From NCBI GenBank assembly GCA_023614405.1, contig CM042690.1, positions 668,430,802-668,494,801 on the forward strand: a stretch of 64,000 nt of DNA. The letters are read 5' to 3'. The position numbers and the translations under genes were made by a program. Below are positions 31,255-41,412 of the stretch, piece by piece; the first letter of the stretch is position 1; each line of letters opens with the position of its first letter. Source of the DNA: Avena insularis. Lineage: Eukaryota; Streptophyta; Magnoliopsida; Poales; Poaceae. Below the pieces are notes generated by a model, which worked only from the letters and a program-made list of their open reading frames with translations, did not search any database and was not told where the DNA came from.

Positions 31255-32144
31255 AGCGGTTCGGAGGATGGAAGATCCTACTATCAAGGAAGAAGAAGTT
31301 CTGCCTACAAGCGGGTGAGCTACCCTTCTCTTTGCTATTCGCACTAATTACAACTGCTAGCTGGCACTGAACCTCAAATTCTTCGTTAGCCCAACGCTGA
31401 CAAACATATTTTGTCCATAGTTTTCTGTCAAGTGGGATCTGCGCGGACCCCCTTACCTGGTTACGGTAGTCCTCTACAGGTACGACTCCAAGGGAAAGTG
31501 GTATGGAAGCCATTGTTTCACGATGGAAGAAGCGACTGCGTAGATTTGCACTATATCTGGTATGGTTGCTGCTCTGCGTAATCATGTTGAAGTATGGCCG
31601 AAGCAGACTGCAAAGTTCAACTTCATGGGTAAACGTGGCATCATGGTTCCTATATCGTGTGACAGTCAGCTAATTGGGTTGATGAAAAGGTATGCTTCAG
31701 ATTGCATGTTTGAGCTGAATTGTGATATACTGGATGTGGAAGCTGCTGCAACTGGAAGTCGCCCTTCTATTCTTGGACAGAGTGGTTGCTCGAACGCAAT
31801 TAGCTCCTGGTAAGCAAAGGTCGCTTGGGGTTCGCATGTTTGTGCTGAATTGTAATAGATATTGGGAAGTTATGCAACAGTCTTGTTTCTTTGATAGGAA
31901 GCGTCGCAAGGTTAGAAACATGTCTGCCGGGTCAGTCATTTTGCTGCCCGAAGAAATTAAAAACGAGTGGAAAGATGATGCTGGAAACGATTCTGGTGCC
32001 CATTGTCCCGGCGATGCAGAGTACGTGAAGCTAAGAAAATTGGCACCGAGGAAGAGGAAGAAGGCAGGAAATGAAGAAGCCATTGGACGTGAAGGCTTGG
32101 CACCCAGGCTGCGGAAGAAGGCTGCTGGCAATGAAGATGCATAG
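31255..32144 (+). pseudogene. Unrecognised repeat-associated protein, broken by one stop and one frameshift
   Basis: A probable intron at about 31316-31422 separates KKKFCLQAG from FSVKWDLRGPPYLVTVVL, followed by RYDSKGKWYGSHCFTMEEAT. TAG at 31541-31543 interrupts this frame, which then continues with ICTISGMVAALRNHVEVWP and NFMGKRGIMVPISCD. Near 31765-31780 the reading moves to the next frame: DRVVARTQLAPGKQRSLG, RMFVLNCNRYWEVMQQS, then a Lys/Arg-rich tail (LAPRKRKKA, LAPRLRKKA) to a stop at 32142. The composition and the consistent fit across lesions show this was a real protein. I cannot name its family or function. The basic tail suggests a nuclear location. Confidence 0.5.
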
Positions 32145-32716
32145 TAGTGTGTTGAACTTGAACCTATATATGTAATTCTGTTAAATTCTAGAGCTCTGTG
32201 TGTGGCATGTTGCTGGACGAAACAATCTCCCATGTTCTCTGAGTAAAATGTAGCGCGACTTAGGGTTTAGAAACGCCCGAGTCAGTAGTTGAATCCGAAA
32301 TTGTGATTGTACCACTGCTATCTGAAAACAAGGATCTACCGGTTCCACGATTGCTGAGGGGCAGGAGGTCTCCAAATACGACGAAATGTAAGTGGCACGG
32401 AAATAAATTATTTAAGCTGCCACACTCCACGAAGAAGCAACTTATTTCAGATGCTACACAACGACGTGGCAACATAAACAACAATATTCTCACCGATAAT
32501 ACCCACATGAGGAGGAAATGGGTACCACTTTCTGGCCTAATCTTGAGCCCGTCTATCTCACCGCCTCTCTGCTCCTGCATCCCCTGCATCTGGCAAAGCT
32601 CCCGGATCTCCAGTAACGGGGTGTACGTGCTTCCACTTTATAAATTGTGGTTGTGCCATTTTCATGCGGCCAAATCCACGTAGATTACGTTTAAACAAAC
32701 CACCAATGTCAGAATA
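32145..32716. other. Unassigned stretch with one unrecognised open frame
   Basis: An open frame of 126 codons on the plus strand (32303-32683) has no recognised domain. It may be a further exon of the upstream pseudogene, or chance. Confidence 0.3.
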
Positions 32717-32760
32717 CACTAGTAGAAAAGGGGTCTTTGGTCCACGGTCACGTTCCCAAT
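32717..32760. mobile_element. CACTA-type transposon terminus
   Basis: CACTAGTAGAAAAGGGGTCTTTGGTCC matches the terminal consensus of grass CACTA elements (CACTACTAGAAAA...). The repeated word cagagatctaaatcgag nearby would fit subterminal repeats. No opposite terminus was found in the next several kb, so the element size is unknown. The two pseudogenes at 32918 and 33784, and even the minisatellite, could lie inside it. Confidence 0.5.
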
Positions 32761-32917
32761 CCAGGACAGAGATCTAAATCGAGGCAGAAATTGATCTAAA
32801 TCACAAATTATTCCACAAATTAGTCGAGACAGAGATCTAAATCGAGACATTTCATTAATTCAACCACAAATTCTTCTAAACAAAGGTGCGATTTCACATC
32901 CTACATTAATTCAACCA

Positions 32918-33405
32918 CTAGTCAACAATTTCACTCACGCATTTGTCCTCCGAGCACGGCTTCCTCGTCTTCGGACGGAACCTCCACGATTTCGCATTGT
33001 ACGCGCGGAGAGCACCTCTTCGCGGTGAGCGGCGATGACGGTGAACTTGGTCCTTCCAGGACGGACCAGAACCTCTCCGCCTTCTCGATTGCAGAGATCC
33101 CGTGCACCACGCTACCAGAACGATGCGGTTGCCAATCTTGGCCTTCCGCTCCTTCTTGAATAGCGCCGGCCAGTACAGGCTGGCCGCCGTGTACCGGGGT
33201 AGCGCCCTCTTCCATGCGGGCATCTGGCGGCGGTGCGCCGCGATTTCGCTCTGCATCACGGCTCCGCCGGGGACGAGGAACGGAGCCACCGGCACCCCCG
33301 CATAGCTGATGCGCCATTCATGGGGCACCGTCGCGGCCGGCGGCGCGAGGATGTCGAAGTGCGCGAACATCACCGCCTCGTAGAAGTTCAGCGAGGGCAT
33401 CTCCA
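32918..33405 (-). pseudogene. Unrecognised protein, frameshifted
   Basis: On the minus strand it opens with MEMPSLNFYEAVMFAHFDIL, continues through PHEWRISYAGVPVAPFLV and WKRALPRYTAASLYWPALF, and about IGNRI the reading must change frame to continue as VVHGISAIEKAERFWSVL and the acidic end VEVPSEDEEAVLGGQMRE (stop at 32931). The two pieces read as one protein of roughly 155 residues broken by a frameshift. No family is recognised. It lies just inside the CACTA-type terminus at 32717, which suggests a transposon-borne gene. Confidence 0.4.
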
Positions 33406-33783
33406 TGGCGGCGCGGTGGAGATTGGAGAGGGAGCGAGGGGGTGGACAGCGCAATGGAGATTAGAGAGGGCGAGGGGATGGGCGACGAAGCGACGAGTTG
33501 TGGCGCCTCCTATTTGTACACGAGGACGACGAAGCGACGGGTGGAATATCCAAGGGGCATTGGTCAGACAAAAGGAAGTAATGCATGGTTAAGACAAATT
33601 AACGGGCGACCAATTTTTTTACTCCCAGGACTCCGGGGCCAATAGTTCAGACCGCTAGGTCAACAAGTACAACTATTACAACTTAAAAAGGCACGGGGCT
33701 TAAGCTAAATAGAGCTAGTTAACACACATCTCCTTGATCTTCCTAATCTTAGCCCTATGCGCATCTTCCTACGAGAGCAAGGA

Positions 33784-34509
33784 TCAAATCGTCTGCTCCT
33801 TCCTTTTAGCATCTTCCTTGCACAGCTTCAATTGTTTCTCTGCATCTTTCCTCATGCACTTGTCAATACTCGTAGTTGTGAACTGCAGAACTTTGGCCTG
33901 GTGAAGATCCTTCCTTGCTTGAGTCAGTTCTTGCTCTGCCTTAGCCTTCAGGGCCAACGTCGCGTCCCTCTCCTTCTCGACTTTGCTAACCTTGTCTTCC
34001 ACCCCCATGAGATCTCGATTATGCTTGGTCGTGTCAACTGGTTCCCATAGCTTCATCTCAACATTGTCAAGAAGTGAGCTGAATGCGGATTCTTTCAACT
34101 CAACAGTCATTTCCCATAGTTTGTCCAGCGTTTTCTGCATCGATTTGGGCCACTCTAGATCTACCCATTTGACAACACCGCAACTTCCACCTCGCATCAT
34201 TGCACGATGTCCTTGACACCGTAGAAACCTCATGCCTGCGTTTCATCCTTCGAACGCTATAAATTTAGCGGGCACATATCCATGTTTACATAGCAGAGGA
34301 CTGTCTTCATCCGCTAAACCGTGATAGTCGGTGTCATACATCGTCTGGTTGGCCTAACACATCATACGCGCATGAGTAAACAGAGTAGATCTGGCTCAAA
34401 AAATAGATAACTGGCCACAGATGATAGAGATAGAGATGAGACGACTCACATCGAAATCACCATCCCTGTTGTCACGACGCGTTTCCTCGTTGTCTCCCCT
34501 TGAACCCAT
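33784..34509 (-). pseudogene. GRF-type zinc finger plus coiled-coil protein, one in-frame TGA
   Basis: Exon 1 (34509-34450) encodes MGSRGDNEETRRDNRDGDFD. A good donor (GTGAGT) and acceptor (ccaaccag at 34345) bracket a 105-bp intron, and exon 2 runs from 34344 to a stop at 33784. It contains PLLCKHGYVPAKFIAFEG, then TGA at 34243-34245, then RFLRCQG and GGSCGVVKWVDLEWP. The pattern of C-x-H, C and C around an aromatic core resembles the GRF-type zinc fingers common in repeat-borne genes of grasses. The rest is a charged heptad-rich coiled coil (KVEKERDATLALKAKAEQEL). The role is unknown; GRF fingers bind nucleic acid. Apart from the TGA the frame is intact. Confidence 0.55.
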
Positions 34510-34954
34510 GGCGAGAGGGGAGGGGGGTGGCTATCGGAGAGGGGATTGGGATGGCGGAGCCGTCGTCTTGCGGCTACGGCAGGATGGGAGTGAAGAGGGG
34601 AATGTGGCTTCGAGGGGAAGGAAGAGAAGTACGAGGAGGAAGAGAAGTAATGGGGACGTGACACTGGGATATGGCCCGCTCAACTCATGAGTCATGACAC
34701 ACGCAACAGGGGAGCCCCCGGTGTTGCCAGTTTGTCCAGAGCAAGCGTGGCCAATCATGCCGCAGAACAGACTACTCGCGGATCGATCTCACAAAAACCA
34801 TCCCAATCGTCCAAGCGCCCCGATCGAACGGTATGTAACAATCGACAAGTAGAACAACTATGTTAGGGCGTGCCTTCTAGAATACTCGGTCTAACGCTAA
34901 GGTTAGGGCTCTCCTAAGGTTAATTAGTATCCATATGCGGTTTATGTAAAGAAC
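34510..34954. other. Intergenic, left flank of minisatellite
   Basis: The GC-rich part to about 34690 is the putative upstream region of the GRF-finger pseudogene. The remainder has no recognised feature. Confidence 0.4.
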
Positions 34955-37900
34955 TTGCATCCAATGACACGGGTGGATCTAGCTGTGGTTAATGAGAAGA
35001 GCAGACATGCAATGACACCGGTGATATGTGGTTTGTGGGAAGAACACACATGCAATGACTCTGGTGATATGTGGTTTGTGGGAAGAACAGACATGCAATG
35101 ACTCTAGTTGTGGTTAATGAGAAGAGCACACATGCAATGACACTGGTGGATCCATGTGTGGTTAACGAGAAGAACACACATGCAATGACTCTGGCTATGG
35201 TTAATGATATAGTTTGTAAGAAGAACACACATGCAATGACTCTAGCTGTGGTTCATGAAAAGAGCAGACATGCGATGACTCTAACTGTGCTTCATGAAAA
35301 GAGTAGACATGCGATGCCACCGGTGGATCCTTGTGTGGTCTATGAGAGGAACACACATGCAATTACACCGGTGGATCCTTACGTGGTTTGTGAGAATAAC
35401 ACACATGCAATGACACTGGTGGATCCATCTGTGGTCTATGGTAAGAACACACATGCAATGACACTAGTGGATCCATGTGTGGTTCATGGGGAGAACACAC
35501 ATGCAATGACACCGGTGATATGTGGTTTGTGAGAAGGACACACATGCAATGACTCTAGCTGTGGTTCATGAAAAGAGCAGACATGCAATGACACTGGTGG
35601 ATCCATGTGTGGTTCATGGGAAGAACACACATGCAATGACACTGGTGGATCCATGTGTGGTCTGTGGGAATAACACACATGCAATGACACTGGGTTGATC
35701 CATGTGTGGTCTGTGGGAAGAACACACATGCAATGACACTGGTGGATCCATGTGTGGTCTGTGGGAAGAACACACATGCAATGACACAAGTGATATGTGG
35801 TCTGTGAGAAGAACACACATGCAATGACTCTAGCTGTGGTTCATGAAAAGAGCAGACATGCAATGGCACTAGGTGGATCCATGTGTGGTTTGTGAGAAGA
35901 ACACACATGCAATTACACCGGTGGATCCATGTGTGGTTCATGGGAAAAACACAAATGCAATGACTCTTGGTGATATGTGGTTTGTGAAAAGAATAGACAT
36001 GCAATGACTCTAGCTGTGGTTAATGAGAAGAGCAGACATGCAATGACACCGGTGGATCCATGTGGGGTTAATGAGAAGAACACACATGCAATGACACTGG
36101 GTGTGGTTCATGGTATGGTTTGTGAGAAGAACACGCATGCAATGACTCTAGCTGTGGTTCATGGGAAGAACACACATGCAATGAAACTGGGTGGATCCAT
36201 GTGTGGTCTGTGGGAAGAACACACATGCAATGACACTGGTGGATCCATGTGTGGTCTGTGGGAAGAACACACATGCAATGACACAGGTGATATGTGGTCT
36301 GTGAGAAGAACACATATGCAATGAATCTAGTTGTGGTTCATGAAAAGAGCAGACATGCGATGACACTGGTGGATCCATGTGTGGTTCATGGGAAGAACAC
36401 ACATGCAATGACACTGGTGGATCCATGTGTGGTCTGTGGGAAGAACACACATGTAATGACTCTGGTGATATGTGGTTTGTGAAAAGAACAGACATGCAAT
36501 GACTCTAGCTGTGGTTAATGAGAAGATCAGACATGCAATGACACCGGTGGATCCATGTGTGGTTAATGAGAAGAACACACATGCAATGACACTGGGTGTG
36601 GTTCATGATATGGTTTTAAGAAGAACACACATGCAATGACTCTAGCTGTGGTTCATGAAAAGAGCAAACATGCGATGACTCTAACTGTGGTTCATGAAAA
36701 GAGCAGACATGCGATGCCACCGGCGGATCCATGTGTGGTCTATGAGAGGAACACACATGCAATTACACCGGTGGATCCTTACGTGGTTTGTGAGAATAAC
36801 ACACATGCAATGACTCTGGTGGATCCATGTGTGGTTCATGGGAAGAACACACATGCAATGACACAGGTGATATGTGGTATGTGAGAAGAACACACATGCA
36901 ATGACTCTGGTGATATGTGGTTTGTTAAAAGAATAGACATGCAATGACTCTAGCTGTGGTTAATGAAAAGAGCAGACATGCAATGACACCAGTGGATCCA
37001 TGTGGGGTTAATGAGAAGAACACATATGCAATGACACTAGGTGTGGTTCATGATATGGTTTGTGAGAAGAACACACATGCAATGACACTGGTGGATCCAT
37101 GTGTGGTCTGTGAGAAGAACACACATGCAATGACACTGGGTGTGGTTCATGATATGGTTTGTGAGAAGAACACACATGAAATGTCACTGGTGGATCCATG
37201 TGTCGTCTTTGGGAAGAACACACATGCAATGACACTGGTGATATGTGGTCTGTGAGAAGAACACACATCCAATGACTCTAGCTGTGGTTCATGAAAAGAG
37301 CAGACATGCAATGACACTGGTGGATCCATGTGTGGTTCATGGGAAGAACACACATGCAATGACACTGGATGGATCCATGTGTGGTTTGTGAGAAGAACAC
37401 ACATGCAATGACACTCGTGGATCCATGTGTGGTTCATGGGAAGAACACACACGCAATGACTCTGGTGATATGTGGTTTGTGAAAAGAACAAACATGCAAT
37501 GACTCTAGTTGTGGTTAATGAGAAGAGAAGACATGCAATGACACTGGTGGATCCATGTGTGGTTTGTGAGAAGAACACACATGCAATGACACTGGGTGTG
37601 GTTCATGATATGGTTTGTAATAAGAACACACATGCAATGACTCTAGCTGTGGTTCATGAAAAGAGCACGCATGCGATGACTCTAGTTGTGGTTCATGGGA
37701 AGAGCAGACATACAATGACACTAGTGGATCCATGTGTGGTTCATGGGAAGAACACACATGCAATAACACTGGTGGATCCATGTGTGGTCTGTGGGAAGAA
37801 CACACATGCAATGACAATGGTGGATCCATGTGTGGTTCATGGGGAGAACACACATGCAATGACACCGGTGATATGTGGTTTGTGAGAAGAACACACATGC

Positions 37901-39215
37901 AATGACTCTAGCCGTGGTTCATGAAAAGAGCGAACATGCAATGACACTAGTGGATCCATGTGTGGTTCATGGGAAGAACACACATGCAATGACTCTGGTG
38001 GATCCATGTGTGGCCTGTGGGAAGAACACACATGCAATGACACTAGTGGATCCATGTGTGGTGTGTGGGAAGAACACACATGCAATGACACTGGTGGATC
38101 CATGTGTGGTCTATGGGAAGAACACACATGCAATGACACAGGAGATATGTGGTATGTGAGAAGAACACACATGCAATGACTCTAGCTGTGGTTCATGAAA
38201 AGAGCAGACATGCGATGTCACTGGGTGGATCCATGTGTGGTTTGTGAGAAGAACACACATGCAATGACACCGGTGGATCCATGTGTGGTTCATGGGAAGA
38301 ACACACATGCAATGACTCTGGTGATATGTGGTTTGTGAAAAGAACAGACATGCAATGACTCTAGCTGTGGTTAATGAGAAGAGAAGACATGCAATGACAC
38401 CGGTGGATCCATGTGGGGTTAATGAGAAGAACGCACATGCAATGACACTAGGTGTGGTTCATGATATGGTTTGTGAGAAGAACACGCATGCAATGGCTCT
38501 AGCTATGGTTCATGGGAAGAACACACATGCAATGACACTGGGTGGATCCATGTGTGGTCTGTGGGAAGAACACACATGCAATGACACATGTGATATGTGG
38601 TCTATGAGAAGAACACACATGCAATGACTCTAGCTGTGGTTCATGAAAAGAGCAGACATGCAATGACACTGGTGGATCCATGTGTGGTTCGTGGGAAGAA
38701 CACATATGCAATGACACTGGTGGATCCATGTGTGGTCTGTGGGAAGAACACACATGCAATGACTCTGGTGATATGTGGTTTGTGAAAAGAACAAACATGC
38801 AATGACTCTAGCTGTGGTTAATGAGAAGAGCAGACATGCAATGACAACGGTGGATCCATGTGTGGTTAATGAGAAGAACACACATGCAATGACACTGGGT
38901 GTGGTTCATGATATGGTTTGTAAGAAGAACACACATGCAATGACTCTAGTTGTGGTTCATGAAAAGAGTAGACATGCGATGACTCTAACTGTGGTTCATG
39001 AAAAGAGCAGACCTGCGATGCCACCGGTGGATCCATGTGTGGTCTATGAGAGGAACACACATGCAATTACACCAGTGGATCCTTACGTGGTTTGTGAGAA
39101 TAACCCACATGCATTGACTCTAGCTGTGGTTCATGAAAAGAGCAGACATGCGATGACTCTAACGGATCCTTACGTGGTTTATGAGAAGAACACACATCCA
39201 ATGAACTCTAGTGGA
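34955..39215. repeat. Large minisatellite with higher-order structure, about 4.3 kb
   Basis: Roughly 90 tandem units all carry the core aacacacatgcaatgac. Four main types recur: 48 bp (core plus actggtggatccatgtgtgg and ttcatgggaag), 39 bp (core plus tctagctgtggttcatgaaaag), 43 bp (core with ggtgatatgtggtttgtg) and 51 bp (core with ggttcatgatatggtttgtg). Many units hold GGATCC. Landmarks repeat at long range: ccttacgtggtttgtgag at 35377, 36777 and 39081, and tgtggggttaatgag near 36061, 37001 and 38412, giving blocks of about 1.4 kb and 0.9 kb. Units of 39, 48 and 51 bp are multiples of three, so open frames of 94-153 codons appear on the plus strand with a 13- or 16-residue repeat (VDPCVVHGKNTHAMTL). 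The 43-bp units shift the frame and end them. Confidence 0.9.
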
Positions 39216-39504
39216 TCTATCTTGGCATAATTTGATGTATGCCATGATGTATTTCATTGTACAAGACACTCACTTTCCATTTTTATACTACTCAGTATGG
39301 CCCTTGGTTTTATGTGGTACTACTCAGTTTTGCCCCCCTCTCTCTATCTTTCGTAGAAGCACAAATCTGTGCTCACCCTGTCTGCTACTCCCTGATTGGT
39401 TATCACAGTTGTCACGCGGATCGTGCGCACCAACCATTGATTCTGTGCGATCCAACGATGATCGTTGCACACATCGTGCCCTTCACAGTACAGCGTGAGA
39501 CAGC
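39216..39504. other. Right flank of minisatellite, no gene seen
   Basis: Unique-looking sequence between the array and the duplicated segment. No domain recognised. Confidence 0.4.
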
Positions 39505-41405
39505 ATGGACGTCTCTCTCAGCGAGACTTCTACAAGAAGGAACACGATGCCGTCCATGGAAAAAGTCGTCGAGCGGTCATGTCATGTTTAATCAAGTCTG
39601 AAAAGCCTACTACTACTACTACTATGCCACAACGCATGCGTCATCGAGTGCACGGTCGTCGATGGACAGCTGCAATTTATTGCCACTTGATTTTAATAAG
39701 ACATATCCCATTTTTTACGCACCGGCACTCAATCGCCAATTTTAGGGCCGTGTCAAACTTCGTACATAGAAATTGTGTGTGCGCCCTTTGCATGTGGCTC
39801 CATACAGAACTGCCATGCATGGCCCGGGAAAAAACATGACGTACCGTGCGCGTGTCACGGTGCACGGTGCAGTCGACTGCGCGGCACGTTGCACGGTGGT
39901 GCAACGAAACTTGCCTTGCTTCTATCCACCTTAACTATAGAGCCCCTCTCCGCACACCCACTCCCACTCTCGCTCACTGTCCCCATGCAACCCTCCCCAC
40001 TGTCCCACCAGCATCCGCAAACTCTCGAGAATACCCCGTCCGCGCCGACGATGGCTGAGGAGGATAAGGTGGCCATCGTCGCCTCCGTGGCCGCCGACGA
40101 GGAGGACTCCGTCTCCTCACCGGTCCCCCTCAACGCGTTGTAAGCAGCCGCTGTCCCTGTCCAGGCCCCAGTGGAGGCATCGATGGCAGCCGCTGCCCAG
40201 GCCCGTGCCCCAGCCCGCCGACGGAGCCGAAGAGGAGCCCCCCGCCGGTGACAAGCAGATCACGCACTTCTTGGGCACCTACGATCCAGATAAGTACATC
40301 GCTCCGCTGAACCCATACGACACCGGCATCGACAACCTATGGTCGGAGTAACTAGGGTTTGCTCCCCTCCCCTAGTTCTTCTACCGTTTGTTAGAAATAA
40401 TGGGCTAATCTATTTAAAATTTAGCTGGTATTGTCATGTTTAATATTCTGGAATTAATCATGGAAATTGTGCCTAATTATCCAACACCGTTCCCATCGTT
40501 GGATGCTAGATCTTGGTTTATTAGGATTCGCTTGTTTGCATTTTGATTGCTCGATCTTATTATATCATCTACTCCTCCATTTTCCTTTTCTTCCAATAGG
40601 TTTCCGGCAGCGACGTCTGCAGCGATGACGAGTCCATTCACACCAAGGCTCGTCAGGTGCTGAGGAGGTCAGGCCGACCAAGACGACTACCTCACGGGCC
40701 TCTACTACTACTGCCCCTTCAAAGGGATCGCCATCGTTGATTTAGTCGCGCCGCTAGCGGCACTGACTTCAACACCTTACTGAGGCATGCAGAGGCCATG
40801 GGCTCCGGCATCCACAAAGGCAAAGCGAGATCGTGAACATCAACGCCACATCGCTGAACACCGGCTCTCGGCATTCACCTCAAACCTCCAGTGGTGGCCA
40901 TCAAAGAGGGTCGCATGCCTCCAATCAGGCCCAAGGCCCCCAAGTCCAAGAAACTGGCAGCAAGAAGTGGCGGGCCAGAGGAGATGGGCGGCGTAATGAA
41001 CGGGTTGGATGTCTCCTTGAATGTATCTGCATCTGCCATGGCTGCTGCTGCTAAGCAGCTTCTTTTGATTTTCTATATTTTGCTTGCATCCTATTTCTGG
41101 CTGAATGCATCGAACCCCGTTAAGCAACCTACTACTTTCTATCGCTATATCCTATTTAGCTGCGCATAGCTATATCTACATTTGTTTTGTTTTCTGAATG
41201 AATGTATTCTGCCTGGTGTGATTTGTTGCTTTAGATTTGCTACCTGATCGGAGGCAAAAAGAGGTCCAAAAGGGAACGAATTATCGAAGAGAGAATCTTC
41301 TCTAGATTTTCTACCAATTTGGACAAAATGAAACATATCTGTTTAGCAAGAGAGGAAAAGGGTACTCTTTCAAACTGCCAGTTAACAAGGTACCATCTTG
41401 ACGAG
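39505..41405. repeat. Segmental tandem duplication, left unit
   Basis: About 1.9 kb, homologous in order to the unit at 41413-43495. It shares an upstream region (agaaggaacacgatgccgtc, cttcgtacatagaaattgtg), a TATA-like ccttaactatag near 39930, a two-exon gene and a downstream region ending near ccatcttgac. The left unit lacks a segment of about 190 bp present in the right unit near 41640-41835. Confidence 0.8.
40051..41054 (+). pseudogene. Unknown two-exon gene, left copy, disabled
   Basis: ATG at 40051 opens MAEEDKVAIVASVAADEEDS, but TTG-TAA at 40139-40143 stops the frame where the right copy has TTG-AAA. Further on, a shifted frame still shows HFLGTYDPDKYIAPLNPYD. The donor region has lost one G (ggagtaact versus ggaggtaact at 42449). 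The intron of about 250 bp ends at 40599, and exon 2 starts VSGSDVCSDDESIHTKARQ, better preserved than in the right copy. Later indels break the C-terminal half (QDDYLTGLYYYCPFKGIAIV in one frame). It sits downstream of a TATA-like ccttaactatag. The family is not recognised; the N-terminus is Ala/Glu-rich and the C-terminus basic. Confidence 0.55.
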
Positions 41406-41412
41406 GCCCCAT

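Noticed and set aside
34955..39215. Cys/His-rich open frames on the minus strand of the minisatellite (repeats like HMDPPVSLHVCSSH), resembling zinc-finger or toxin-like peptides
   Set aside because: They exist only because the DNA repeats; frames shift at the 43-bp units and there is no start, splice or domain logic.
34955..39215. CRISPR-like array
   Set aside because: Units are contiguous and variable with no unique spacers, and the window is plant nuclear DNA.
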